Positions 26,415 through 35,473 of a DNA stretch of 64,000 nucleotides are shown piece after piece (position 1 is the stretch's first letter; each line of letters opens with the position of its first letter). Location of the stretch: the NCBI GenBank assembly GCA_964408805.1, contig CAYPAV010000023.1, positions 1 to 64,000 on the forward strand, read 5' to 3'. The DNA is from CAYPAV01 sp964408805 (GTDB taxonomy: Bacteria > Pseudomonadota > Alphaproteobacteria > UBA8366). Below the pieces are notes generated by a model. The model saw nothing but the letters and a program-made list of their open reading frames with translations, searched no databases and was not told the origin of the DNA. The translations under genes and the position numbers were made by a program.

Positions 26415-27578
26415 ATGCAACCCTCTGTGAGCGAAGATGATTTTTCCATCTACCTTGATAGTGTACGGCGGTTCACTCGAGAAGAATTGATCCCGGCGGA
26501 ACGCCGCGTCGACGAAGAGGATCGAATTCCCGACGACATCGTTGCCGAGATGCGCCGGCTCGGCTTTTTCGGGATGACCATCCCCGAGGCATACGGTGGT
26601 CTCGGACTTTCGATGGAACAACAGGTACGGGCGACGATGGCGTTCACCGAGGCCTCGTGCGTCTATCGGGCAAGGTTTTCGACGACGCTTGGTCTTTGCA
26701 GCCAGGCCATCCTTTTCAACGGCACCGAGGCACAGCAAGCGGAATGGTTGCCGCGGCTTGCGTCCGGAGATGCGACTGCTTCCTTCGCCTTGACCGAGCC
26801 GGAGGCCGGCTCGGACGCCGGCGCGCTCAAGACGAAGGCGACAAGGTCGGGTGACGACTATCTGATCTCCGGTCAAAAATGTTTTATCACCAACGCGCCC
26901 GAGGCCGATGTTTTCGTTGTGATGGCGCGCACCGATCCGACATCTAGCGGCGCCAAGGGCATTTCCGCCTTCATCGTGCCGTCGGACATCGCCGGCATCG
27001 AGGTCGCACCCTGGGATCGTAAGCTCGGCAATCACGGCTCGCACACGGCTCAGATCTTTTTCGACGAGTGCCGCGTCCCGGCATCGTCGCTTTTGGGCGG
27101 TACCGAGGGCCAGGGCTTCAAGAACGCGATGGCCGGCATCAACGTGGCGCGCATGCATGTTGCGGCCACCTGCGTCGGCCAAGCCACGCGTCTGATCGAG
27201 ATCGGCCAAAAATATGCCGAGGAGCGGGTTCAATTCGGCCAGCCGATCGCCTACTTTCAGGCGATTCAGCACATGTTGGCGGAAAGTTATGCGGAGACGC
27301 TCGCCGCGCGCTCGATGGTGATGGAGACGGCGCGACGCATCGACAGGGGCGAGCAGCCACTCGCCGATATGTCCAGTTGCAAGCTCTTCGCCTCGGAAAT
27401 GGTCTGCCGTGTCGCCGACCGGGTGATGCAGGTCCATGGCGGGGCCGGATATATGGCCGCCCACGATGTCGAACGGTTCTACCGTGATGTGCGGCTATTT
27501 CGTATCTTCGAGGGCACGTCGGAAATACATAAGATGATCATCGCCCGCGAACTTAGAAATGAAGGAGGTCCCGCGTGA
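26415..27578 (+). CDS. Acyl-CoA dehydrogenase
   Basis: A 387-residue FAD-dependent acyl-CoA dehydrogenase. Visible are FALTEPEAGSDAGALKTKA (FAD contact), DDYLISGQKCFITNAPEA, FDECRVPASSLLGG, RVQFGQPIAYFQAIQHMLA and the catalytic Glu region FRIFEGTSEIHKMIIARELR. Length is standard. It overlaps the enoyl-CoA hydratase gene by four bases, so the two are translationally coupled and act in sequence on one acyl-CoA. The chain type is unknown. It is divergent from the REC-EAL gene over a 230-base spacer. Confidence 0.92.
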   Translation: MQPSVSEDDFSIYLDSVRRFTREELIPAERRVDEEDRIPDDIVAEMRRLGFFGMTIPEAYGGLGLSMEQQVRATMAFTEASCVYRARFSTTLGLCSQAILFNGTEAQQAEWLPRLASGDATASFALTEPEAGSDAGALKTKATRSGDDYLISGQKCFITNAPEADVFVVMARTDPTSSGAKGISAFIVPSDIAGIEVAPWDRKLGNHGSHTAQIFFDECRVPASSLLGGTEGQGFKNAMAGINVARMHVAATCVGQATRLIEIGQKYAEERVQFGQPIAYFQAIQHMLAESYAETLAARSMVMETARRIDRGEQPLADMSSCKLFASEMVCRVADRVMQVHGGAGYMAAHDVERFYRDVRLFRIFEGTSEIHKMIIARELRNEGGPA

Positions 27579-28342
27579 CACGGATTCTGAAACGTGGCGG
27601 GGTCACCACGATCACGCTCAACCGGCCGCAACAGCGAAACGCCTTGAATGAAGACGTGATTCGCCGCCTCGATGTCGCCGTCACCGAAGCGGGCGAGGAC
27701 CCGAATTGCCGTTGTCTCGTCATCAAGGGCGAAGGCGCCAATTTCTGCGCCGGCCGCGACCTGGGCGAGGCCAACAAGGATATGCCGCTCGAGGACATCC
27801 TCGCCTATGACGAATTGTGGGCGAAGGTGATCGGGACGATCCGTACGATACCGCAGCCTTCGGTCGCGGTCGTTCGGGGTTATGCGGTCGCCGGCGGCTT
27901 CACGCTTGCCATGGCCTGCGATTTCGTCCTCGCGGAACGCGCGGCCCGATTTGGCGCGCTGGAGATGAAGGGAGGCTTTCCCGCCGCCGTCAACACGGTC
28001 GTGCTGTCCCATCTGGTCGGACCGCGCCAAGCGCTCGAGTTGTTACTTTCCGCCGACACCTTCTCGGCCGAGCAGTTGAACGACATGGGATTGATCAACC
28101 GCCTTGCCACCAATGCGGACGAACTGTCGGCATTGGAGCGCGAATTCGTCGACGATTTGAAGGATCTCGACCCCATCGCGGTGAAACTCACGAAGGAAAC
28201 CCATCGCGCGGTTTATCGAGCTTCGATGTCGGAGGCCCTGGTGACCGCGAAGCAACTGAATTCGCTGATGATGGCGTCCGGCAAGATCGATGAGGCCGCC
28301 CTGCGTCACGAACGCGAGCGCGCCGAAAAACGCGCGAAATGA
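27575..28342 (+). CDS. Enoyl-CoA hydratase/isomerase family protein
   Basis: A 255-residue crotonase-fold protein. It starts at GTG 27575, overlapping the acyl-CoA dehydrogenase stop (GTGA), with a near-perfect AAGGAGGT seven bases upstream inside that gene. Family marks are ITLNRPQQRNALNEDV, the oxyanion-hole strand CLVIKGEGANFCAGRDLGE, the second hole GYAVAGGFTLAMACDFVLAE and the following MKGGFPAAVNTV. The usual Glu pair of hydratases is not clearly present (MKGGFP where MxEV is common), so an isomerase or hydrolase role is possible. Confidence 0.9.
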   Translation: MTRILKRGGVTTITLNRPQQRNALNEDVIRRLDVAVTEAGEDPNCRCLVIKGEGANFCAGRDLGEANKDMPLEDILAYDELWAKVIGTIRTIPQPSVAVVRGYAVAGGFTLAMACDFVLAERAARFGALEMKGGFPAAVNTVVLSHLVGPRQALELLLSADTFSAEQLNDMGLINRLATNADELSALEREFVDDLKDLDPIAVKLTKETHRAVYRASMSEALVTAKQLNSLMMASGKIDEAALRHERERAEKRAK

Positions 28343-28372
28343 TCAACGCGCGGGGATAACATTTCTCGGCGA

Positions 28373-28627
28373 TCAGGATTCGATCAGACCCGACCGGATG
28401 GCGATCGCAACGGCATGTTCGCGCGTCATCGCCTGCAGTTTCCCCTTGGCGTTATGGATATGAAAATCCACCGTCGTCCGCGCGATCTTCATTTCGTGGG
28501 CGATCATTTCGCTCCGCAAACCGCGCGCCAGAAATTGCAAACATTCCCTTTCGCGGGGAGATAGAACCGCCTTCCCCGAAGATCGCCCGTCGCTCCGCCC
28601 ACCGCGCGAAGTCTTGAAATTTTTCAT
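28373..28627 (-). CDS. Stand-alone LuxR-type HTH protein
   Basis: An 84-residue protein consisting almost entirely of a LuxR C-terminal helix-turn-helix: LSPRERECLQFLARGLRSEMIAHEM, then the recognition helix ARTTVDFHIHNAKGKLQAMTREHAVAIAI. A basic, Ser/Gly-rich tail of about 20 residues precedes it. There is no receiver or autoinducer domain. ATG 28627 follows GAGG. The sequence upstream on the same strand has no frame completing a full LuxR protein, so it is either a genuine small regulator or the surviving end of a decayed one. It is convergent with the hydratase gene. Confidence 0.75.
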   Translation of the reverse strand: MKNFKTSRGGRSDGRSSGKAVLSPRERECLQFLARGLRSEMIAHEMKIARTTVDFHIHNAKGKLQAMTREHAVAIAIRSGLIES

Positions 28628-29345
28628 ACTGCCTCGTTTAGTAATCCACGGATAATGGCTCGTCCGAGCAACGAATTAGGAAGCCGTCCATGCGTTGGAT
28701 CACCCCTCCTCGCGCGAAAATTCCGTGTTCAGGAGCGCGCGAGCGCGATCCATCGTATAGAAGTAAAATTATCCAAAATTTCCCCTATCCACCAAACTCG
28801 TCCAAAGGACAACGACTAAGGAAATAATCGCTTTCAGCGAACCCACCGCACCTATTCGCGACCGGTGGCCTCCCTCCAATCACCCAACCATACATTGACA
28901 AGATGTGAAAGAACGTTCCAATGAATTTTAGGTCCGTTGGACTACGTATTAACCATGTAATGAAAACTCGGATGAGACATTCGACGACATGAGCGTTCAC
29001 CGTATTAACTATAATTGGATTTGAATTTCCGGATTTGGCCCTTAATTCACCGACAACCGATCCCCGGAGAAATATTGCCACAACGCGGCCGGCTGGTTCC
29101 GTGGGGTCAATTCCCAATTCCACAACTTTTGAATGCCTACGAACAACATCTTGCCAGTGTCGATGGCGCCATTCACTGATGGCCGCGATCGACGGAATGA
29201 CGCCATGAAATAATGTTAGCCGATTCCTGTGCGTGACTAACCTCGAATAATCGTGTAATATCAACACTTCCGGTATTGGGCGGTGTTGTTTCGAGACGCA
29301 TAGCAGCATTCGGAAGTAGAACCGGTTAACCGGCGATACACAAAA
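28628..29345. other. AT-richer region with no confident gene
   Basis: About 720 bases between the small LuxR gene and the EAL gene, lower in GC than the neighbours. A 238-codon minus-strand frame (28785-29501) is open but overlaps the EAL coding start by 156 bases, has no recognisable domain or ribosome binding site, and is not called. On the plus strand, in-frame sequence immediately 5' of 29346 still reads PVNRRYTK before the ATG, which suggests the EAL protein's PAS domain once extended into this area and has decayed. Confidence 0.45.
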
Positions 29346-30767
29346 ATGCTCATCCGTCTCCATGGCCCGAACGGAAACAGTCCGCCGCTTGGATTCGGCG
29401 CACACAGCTTTCATAAGCGGAACGGACAATTTTCGATTGGATTTCGCCTGCCTTCGACCGTAACCGGCGACGACCCGAAGGGCGAGCAAACCCGAGATCA
29501 AGCGACCGACCTTTACGACTTCAGTTCTTATGAGCGCGCCGCCGTCGGAAGACTGCGCGCTATGCGCAAGGCAGGCGAGGACGCGAAGATGACCCTTCTG
29601 TCCATGCCGGAACTATCCACTTTACAGGAACGCATGGACCCGAGCGCCCGCGATTCCCTGCTCTCGACCGTCGGAACCTTCCTCAAGGCGAATTCGGCGG
29701 ACGGCCAAACCGCGGCTCGGATCGGTGAGACCGGTTTCAGCCTGATTCATGACGGTGATACCGACATCGCGGAGTTGGAGGACGAAATCGCGGCCTTCAC
29801 GCGGGAAGTCGATCCCGACGGCGAGGGCATCGAAATCGAGTCCGCCGTCGTCGATGCCGACGATGAGACCGTTAGCGACGAGGACATGGTCAAGGGATTG
29901 ATGTTCACGCTGAACCAATTCCAGCAGTCGACCGACGAAGGGCTGAGCCTGAAGGATCTCTCCAGCAATTTCGGCGATTTCGCCAAGGCGGGCGTCGAGC
30001 GCGTGCAGAATTTCAAGCACATCGTGCGGACGGGCGCCTTCGATCCGGCTTTCCACCCGATCGTCAATGTCAAAACCGGGGCGATCCATCATTACGAGGC
30101 CCTGGTCCGGTTCCGCCAATTGGGAAAGGACGCCTCCCCGTTCCAAGAGATCACCTTCGCCGAGGAGGCGGGCCTGATCCACGAATTCGACATCGCGATG
30201 GCCCGCAAGGTTTTGACTTGGCTGTCAAGCAAACCGCGTAACAGCGATGCCTACAACGTCGCGGTGAACGTTTCAGGCAACTCGATCGGAAATCTGCAAT
30301 ATGTCGATGCGCTCCATCGATTGCTGCGCGAGAACGACTGGGCGCAGGGAAAACTGATTTTCGAGATCACGGAATCCGCACGCATGACCGACCTCGAGGC
30401 GGCCGATCGATTCATTCAGTCGCTTCGCTCGGAGGGCTATCACGTCTGCCTTGACGATTTCGGCGCGGGCGCCGCCAGCTTTCAATATCTGAGCGCGCTC
30501 GATGTCGATGTCGTGAAGTTGGACGGCAGCGCCGTCCGTAATGCGCAGAAAAATGAAAAGGGCCGCGCCTTTTTCTCGGCACTCACCGAATTCTGTGGCC
30601 GGCTCGGCGTCGAAACCGTGGCGGAGATGATCGACAGCCCGCAGAGCCTCCATTTCGTGACGGATTGCGGCGTCGATTTCGTTCAGGGTTTTCTGTTCGG
30701 CAAACCGACGAACGACCTGAAGGCCTTCAACCCGCTGCCCCACAAGGATCTGATCACGTCTCGCTAA
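29346..30767 (+). CDS. EAL-domain protein with truncated N-terminal PAS
   Basis: A 473-residue protein. Its first ~45 residues (MLIRLHGPNGNSPPLGFGAHSF, FSIGFRLPS) look like the last strands of a PAS domain whose beginning is missing. A long acidic linker follows (~70-215). The EAL domain (~230-460) has FHPIVNVKTGAIHHYEALVRFRQ, NVSGNSIGN, FEITESARM, CLDDFGAGAASFQYL, DVVKLDGS, and a weak VETVAEMIDSPQ in place of the usual EGVE/EGIE. FVQGFLFGKP closes the domain. Catalytic activity is therefore plausible but uncertain. It is likely a cytoplasmic c-di-GMP protein. Confidence 0.85.
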   Translation: MLIRLHGPNGNSPPLGFGAHSFHKRNGQFSIGFRLPSTVTGDDPKGEQTRDQATDLYDFSSYERAAVGRLRAMRKAGEDAKMTLLSMPELSTLQERMDPSARDSLLSTVGTFLKANSADGQTAARIGETGFSLIHDGDTDIAELEDEIAAFTREVDPDGEGIEIESAVVDADDETVSDEDMVKGLMFTLNQFQQSTDEGLSLKDLSSNFGDFAKAGVERVQNFKHIVRTGAFDPAFHPIVNVKTGAIHHYEALVRFRQLGKDASPFQEITFAEEAGLIHEFDIAMARKVLTWLSSKPRNSDAYNVAVNVSGNSIGNLQYVDALHRLLRENDWAQGKLIFEITESARMTDLEAADRFIQSLRSEGYHVCLDDFGAGAASFQYLSALDVDVVKLDGSAVRNAQKNEKGRAFFSALTEFCGRLGVETVAEMIDSPQSLHFVTDCGVDFVQGFLFGKPTNDLKAFNPLPHKDLITSR

Positions 30768-30799
30768 ATGGCCCGCCGTAACGGCCATTTTCGAGCATA

Positions 30800-31261
30800 T
30801 TACCCGCCGAGCTTCCCACCCGAGGCCAGGACCTGGAGTTGTTCCCGCAAGATCTCGTTGTCGGTTTCCAGACTGGCGATGTAAACCGAAAATATATCCC
30901 GCATACTAATGAACCCGACCAACGCCTCGTCTTCTACGACGGGGAGATGGCGGATACCGTGGCTACTCATGAGCTGAACCGCATCGCTTATATTCGTGTC
31001 CGGCTCGCAGGAGATGACGTCGGCGGTCATCAAATCCGAGACCTTGCGATCAATCACGCCGGCCCCGTGTTCCACCAACCCTCGGGCAACGTCCCGCTCC
31101 GAGAAAATACCAACCATCCGACCGGCTTCCAGAACCACGACGGCGCCGATGCGTTTCTCCCGCATCTCGGCGTTGGCCGCACCCACCAGGGTGTCGCCGG
31201 AAACATTGACGATATCGCGTCCATCCAGATTGATCGTCTTCAAGAGATTCTTGATCTTCAT
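30800..31261 (-). CDS. Two-CBS-domain protein
   Basis: A ~153-residue protein made of a CBS pair. The first unit has NVSGDTLVGAANAEMREKRIGAVVVLEAGRMVGIFSERDVARGL. The second has VSDLMTADVISCEPDTNISDAVQLMSSHGIRHLPVVEDEALVGFISMRDIF. A short coiled C-terminus follows (ASLETDNEILREQLQVLAS). Such stand-alone proteins bind adenosyl nucleotides and act as energy or redox sensors. ATG 31261 is preferred to GTG 31270 for its spacing to GGGTG. It is convergent with the EAL gene. Confidence 0.9.
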   Translation of the reverse strand: MKIKNLLKTINLDGRDIVNVSGDTLVGAANAEMREKRIGAVVVLEAGRMVGIFSERDVARGLVEHGAGVIDRKVSDLMTADVISCEPDTNISDAVQLMSSHGIRHLPVVEDEALVGFISMRDIFSVYIASLETDNEILREQLQVLASGGKLGG

Positions 31262-31396
31262 ATTCGGCACACCCGTAAGTTTACAAACTTAGATGGACGC
31301 ATATCGAGACAAGTTTGGCGGCATTTCCATAATTTAGACTAACTCCAATTTGCCGATTGCCGGCCCATGGTCAATGGCAAATCCCATTTCTTACCG

Positions 31397-33502
31397 TCAA
31401 GGCGGCAAGGCGTTCTCGTCCGCCGGATCGAGGACTAACAACCAATCGACGGCAACCGCGCCTTCCGGCCCCGCGAAGACGGGATTGAGATCGAATTCCC
31501 GCAACCGGTTGCCAAGAGCGGCGCCCAAGCGAGACACCGCCGCGATGAGCCGCGCAAGCGCCGCCTTGTCGACCGCCGGCCTACCGCGGACGCCATCCAG
31601 GATCGCGGCGACCTTCAGATCGGCCAGCATCTCTAACGCTCCCGCCTCGTCGATGGGCGCGTGGCGGAAGACGACATCCTTCAAGATCTCGACATGGATA
31701 CCGCCGAGGCCGGCCATCACGACCGGACCGAATATGGGGTCGCGCTTCAGACCCAGAACGAGTTCGACCGGTCCCGCCAGCATTTCTTGAATCACCACCC
31801 CGTCGATCCGCGCCTCCGGCGCATGGCGCCCCACCGCCGCCATGATATCTCCGTAGGCGGCACCCACCTCGGTCGCATCGCCGAGGCCAAGGGCAACCCC
31901 GTCGATCTCCGTCTTGTGGGGCAAATCGGGCGAATCGATCTTCATCACCACGGGATAACCCAATGTCGCCGCTGCCGCCTCGGCCTCGGCTCGATCCGAC
32001 GCGAATGAAGTCTCGACAAGAGGAACATCACAATGGCGAAGCAGCCGCGCGGCGATAGCGCCGGAGACAATCCCGCCTTCTTCCGGCAAAGGCGGCAATT
32101 CCACCGAACTCGGCGGCGGGGGCGTGATCTTTCGGCCGGCCTCGGCGTGGCGCACCAGCCCCTCGACCGCATCGATTGCGGGTTCCGCGCCACGCAGCAC
32201 CGCATATCCAAGCGTACGCAAGCGGCGGATGCCGTCCGCCGGTCCCGCAACCCAGCAGGCGACAATCGGCTTCGTCGTCGACGCCTTGAGGTCCTTGAAA
32301 ATCTCCATCAACTCGTCGACGAACTGGTCCATCAACTGAAACCAGATCACGGCGATATCGATCTCGGGATCGTCGAGCAGCGCCTTGACACTTTCACGCA
32401 GGATTTCGGGTTCGGTGATGAACTGCGCGGTTACGTCGACGGGATTGTTGGCGGCGCCGAAGGCGGGCAGGATATCGCGAAGTCGCGAGACCGTCTCGGG
32501 CCCGAGTTGCGGCACCTCGAGCCCAAGTTCCTCCGCCCGATCGGCCATCAGGACGCCGGCGCCGCCCGACTGAGTGACGATCCCGACACGGCGTCCGGCC
32601 GGCGGCTCGGTCAAGGCTAGAACCTCGACGAGATCGAGCATGTGTTCCTCGTTTCGCGCACGGAGCAGCCCGTACTGGCGCACGACGCCGTCGAAGACCG
32701 CGTCCTCGCCCGCGAGCGAGCCCGTATGCGAAGCGGCGGCCCTGGCGCCGGAGGCGGTACGTCCGACCTTGGTCAGGACGATCGGCTTGCCGAGCGAGCG
32801 CGCCCGTTCAGCCGCCTGGATCAATCCCGTCCCCTCGGCGAGTCCCTCGATATATCCCGCTCCCACCCGAACCCGATCGTCGGCCAGAACCGCCTCCATG
32901 ATCTCGGAAAACCCAAGATCGCATTCATTGCCGGTGTTGACGAAATAGCCGAAGCCCACCCCCCGGCTCCGCGCCAAGGCTGAAATGGCGGTTCCGAAGG
33001 CGCCCGATTGGGTCACGAAAGCGGCCGGACCCGCCGGGGTCTCCCCATAGGCATATTGGGTAAAGGTCCCGTAGACGCGATCGAAGGCATTGATGTGTCC
33101 TAGACCGTTCGGCCCCAGAATGCGAACGCCGGCCTTTCGGGCAGTGTCGAGAAGAGTCGCCTCCCGCACTCGCCCTTCCGGTCCCATCTCGCCGAAGCCC
33201 GAGCTGAAGACCACCGCGGCCGGCACACCGGCCGCCCCCAGCGCCTCCACGGTTTCGATCACCAAATCCGCCGCGAGTGCGACCACCGCAAGATCAACCG
33301 GACCCGGTACCGCCCCGATATCGGGATAGCAGGGCAAGTCGCCGATCGTTTCGTAGCGTGGATTGACGGGAAGGATCCGCCCCGGAAAACCCTTTTCGAT
33401 CAAGAATTTCAACGGCCGGCCGCCAATCTTGTTGAAATCGGCGGACGCCCCCAGGATGGCGATCGAGCGCGGGCGCAACAGCTTTTCAAGTGCAGTGGTC
33501 AT
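31397..33502 (-). CDS. NDP-forming acyl-CoA synthetase (acetate-CoA ligase family)
   Basis: A 701-residue fused alpha-beta acyl-CoA synthetase of the ADP-forming superfamily. The N-terminal CoA-binding domain starts LRPRSIAILGASADFNKIGGRPL. The alpha-domain catalytic region has GPNGLGHINAF, FVTQSGAFGTA and the phosphohistidine segment ASHTGSLAGEDAVF. A ligase-CoA domain follows (IVTQSGGAGVLMADRAE). The C-terminal ATP-grasp domain (~480-701) has LGYPVVMKIDSPDLPHKTEIDGVALGL and IQEMLAGPVELVLGLKRDPIFGPVVMAG. The start at 33502 (MTTALEKLLRP) is chosen by homology. It activates or releases an organic acid as CoA ester; the substrate is unknown. Confidence 0.92.
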   Translation of the reverse strand: MTTALEKLLRPRSIAILGASADFNKIGGRPLKFLIEKGFPGRILPVNPRYETIGDLPCYPDIGAVPGPVDLAVVALAADLVIETVEALGAAGVPAAVVFSSGFGEMGPEGRVREATLLDTARKAGVRILGPNGLGHINAFDRVYGTFTQYAYGETPAGPAAFVTQSGAFGTAISALARSRGVGFGYFVNTGNECDLGFSEIMEAVLADDRVRVGAGYIEGLAEGTGLIQAAERARSLGKPIVLTKVGRTASGARAAASHTGSLAGEDAVFDGVVRQYGLLRARNEEHMLDLVEVLALTEPPAGRRVGIVTQSGGAGVLMADRAEELGLEVPQLGPETVSRLRDILPAFGAANNPVDVTAQFITEPEILRESVKALLDDPEIDIAVIWFQLMDQFVDELMEIFKDLKASTTKPIVACWVAGPADGIRRLRTLGYAVLRGAEPAIDAVEGLVRHAEAGRKITPPPPSSVELPPLPEEGGIVSGAIAARLLRHCDVPLVETSFASDRAEAEAAAATLGYPVVMKIDSPDLPHKTEIDGVALGLGDATEVGAAYGDIMAAVGRHAPEARIDGVVIQEMLAGPVELVLGLKRDPIFGPVVMAGLGGIHVEILKDVVFRHAPIDEAGALEMLADLKVAAILDGVRGRPAVDKAALARLIAAVSRLGAALGNRLREFDLNPVFAGPEGAVAVDWLLVLDPADENALPP

Positions 33503-33607
33503 GATGGATTGTCTTCGGCAAATGCGAATTCGAGCATGCCCGCCGGATTTCGAGCTGTCCAGCGGGCGGTCTATCTCGACCGACCGCTTCATGCGATAGT
33601 GAGCGCC

Positions 33608-34255
33608 ATGGGGTTTATCGAGTCCGGCATAAGGCGTCGCTTTACGCGGCCGCTGCTGCTTGCCGTCCTGGCGCTCGCGCTGGCGGCCGCGCGACCGGCC
33701 GACACCTTGGATCCCAAAACCGAGCGCTTCCCCAATTCGCTTTCGGGGAAACTCCTGGTCGCCGCGCCGAGCATGCGGGACCCGCGGTTCAAGGAAAGCG
33801 TCGTCCTAATGATCGATCACAACGCGAACGGTGCCTTCGGGCTGATCGTGAACAAGCCGATGGGGAAACTGACGCTGGCCGAACTGTTCAAGAAATTCGG
33901 CGTGGAGAGTACCGAGCCGGACCGGGTTATCACGGTCTTCTATGGCGGCCCGGTGGATCCGAAGATCGGTTTCGTGGTCCATAGCAGCGATTTCAAATCG
34001 CCCAAGACCCTGACCGTCATTCCGGGGATCTCGGTCAGCCCGGAACCGCCCGTCTTCGCCGCGATCGCCGAGCGCGAGGGCCCCGCAAAGACGCTCTTCG
34101 TCGTCGGATATGCCGGCTGGGCCACGGGACAGCTCGAGCATGAGATGCGACGCCGGGATTGGGTTACGGCGCCCGCGACACCCGCATTGCTGTTCGATAT
34201 GGATGACGCGGGGAAGTGGCGCCGCGCCTTCGAATCGCGATATAGAAACCTCTAA
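33608..34255 (+). CDS. YqgE/AlgH family protein with N-terminal hydrophobic segment
   Basis: A 215-residue protein. The YqgE core runs from about residue 44: LSGKLLVAAPSMRDPRFKESVVLMIDHNANGAFGLIVNKPM, later FYGGPVDPKIGFVVHS and VGYAGWATGQLEHEM. Before it lies a 43-residue extension with basic residues then a hydrophobic stretch (RPLLLAVLALALAAARPAD) that looks like a signal peptide or anchor, whereas typical YqgE proteins begin directly at the core. No in-frame ATG closer to the core offers a better start. The family function is unknown. It is divergent from the acyl-CoA synthetase. Confidence 0.88.
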   Translation: MGFIESGIRRRFTRPLLLAVLALALAAARPADTLDPKTERFPNSLSGKLLVAAPSMRDPRFKESVVLMIDHNANGAFGLIVNKPMGKLTLAELFKKFGVESTEPDRVITVFYGGPVDPKIGFVVHSSDFKSPKTLTVIPGISVSPEPPVFAAIAEREGPAKTLFVVGYAGWATGQLEHEMRRRDWVTAPATPALLFDMDDAGKWRRAFESRYRNL

Positions 34256-34287
34256 CCGCGTTTTGTTACGACGAGGAAGAAATCTCC

Positions 34288-34683
34288 ATGCCCGAAAACA
34301 CGGCCAAGAAATCACCCGGCTTCGCCAAACGCCCCGATTATCTATTGGAGATCGTACCGGGCCCCGCGCGGGTGAGGATCGTTTTCAATGGCGAGACGAT
34401 CGCGGATAGCCACGATACGATGACGTTGCGGGAATCCAGCTACGCGCCGGTCCACTATTTCCCGCGCGCCGATGTGCGCATGGATTTGCTGGCGCGAAGT
34501 ACCCATTCGACCTATTGCCCGTTCAAGGGCGACGCCGCCTATTGGACCATCCACGCGGGGGATCGGGCGGCGGAGAATGCGGTCTGGAGTTACGAAATTC
34601 CCTTCGAGGAAGTCTCGGAAATCGGCGAATTTCTCGCCTTCTATTCCAACCGGGTCGATGCGGTAGAGGTCGAAGTAACATGA
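34288..34683 (+). CDS. DUF427 family protein
   Basis: A 131-residue protein of the DUF427 family. Conserved elements are VRIVFNGETIADSHDTMTLRESSYAPVHYFPRADVRMDLL, the CPFKGDAAYWTI core with Cys and Lys, AVWSYEIPFEEV and the C-terminal FLAFYSNRVDAVEVE. Length is normal. The biochemical role is unknown. GAGGAAG lies 14 to 20 bases upstream of the ATG. It overlaps the methyltransferase gene by four bases (ATGA), so the two are translationally coupled, and it follows the yqgE gene by 32 bases. Confidence 0.9.
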   Translation: MPENTAKKSPGFAKRPDYLLEIVPGPARVRIVFNGETIADSHDTMTLRESSYAPVHYFPRADVRMDLLARSTHSTYCPFKGDAAYWTIHAGDRAAENAVWSYEIPFEEVSEIGEFLAFYSNRVDAVEVEVT

Positions 34684-35453
34684 GCAAGCCCCAACCCAAT
34701 TACGCCGGCCTGGCCGAGGACTACAGCCGAAATCGCCCGCAATATCCGCAACGCATGGTCGCCAATTTGCGCGACCTGTTGCCCGACGGCCCGCTCCGGG
34801 TCGCCGATATCGGTGCGGGAACCGGCATTTCAGCCCGCCTCCTCGCCAAATTGCTGGGCGACCGGGCGGCGGTGACGGGGATCGAACCGGATGACGGCAT
34901 GCGACGCCGCGCCGAAGAGGACACCTCCGAAGCGACGATCGACTACGTCACGGGCACCGCCGAGACGCTGGACTTCGACGACGACACGTTCGATCTCATC
35001 TTCGTGGGGCAAGCCATTCATTGGTTCGACCGGCCGAGCTTCTTCGCCGCCGCGGGCCGGCAGTTGAAGCCGGGCGGCGTCCTCGCCATCGCCGGCAACC
35101 ATCGCGACTGGCGGCGGAGTGATTTCCTGACCGCCTATGAAGCCTTCCAGGAGGAACATAATCCGGGATTCAGCCGATATGACCGCGAGCTGGACCTGAT
35201 CGCCGAATTCGAAGCCCTCGACTGGGTCGGCGATACAGCGGGTTTTCGGGAAGAGTGGATCCGCCCGATGAAGATCCCCACCTTCCTCGGCATGGCGCAT
35301 TCGTCGAGCAAGGTTCGCACCGCCCTGGAGGCCTTGGGCGAAGCCGAGGGAGAACGCCAAATCCGCGCCATCATAGAGCCCAATATCACTATGGACGGCT
35401 TTCTCGTTCTGCCCTATTGGAGCGACATGTTCTGCGCCTCGAAGAAACCCTAG
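34680..35453 (+). CDS. SAM-dependent class I methyltransferase
   Basis: A 257-residue methyltransferase. Motif I is LRVADIGAGTGISARLLAKLLG, the acidic motif II VTGIEPDDGMRRRA, then TGTAETLDFDDDTFDLIFVGQAIHWFD and LKPGGVLAIAGN. The N-terminal NYAGLAEDYSRNRPQYP is typical of YcgJ-like or SmtA-like methyltransferases. The substrate is unknown. ATG 34680 overlaps the DUF427 stop codon. The C-terminus is convergent with the Rid gene, about 20 bases away. Confidence 0.9.
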   Translation: MSKPQPNYAGLAEDYSRNRPQYPQRMVANLRDLLPDGPLRVADIGAGTGISARLLAKLLGDRAAVTGIEPDDGMRRRAEEDTSEATIDYVTGTAETLDFDDDTFDLIFVGQAIHWFDRPSFFAAAGRQLKPGGVLAIAGNHRDWRRSDFLTAYEAFQEEHNPGFSRYDRELDLIAEFEALDWVGDTAGFREEWIRPMKIPTFLGMAHSSSKVRTALEALGEAEGERQIRAIIEPNITMDGFLVLPYWSDMFCASKKP

Positions 35454-35473
35454 TTGGGCACGATGACTCCGGC

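Noticed and set aside
28785..29501. 238-codon minus-strand open frame
   Set aside because: No recognisable domain or ribosome binding site, and it overlaps the EAL gene start; it lies in a degraded region.
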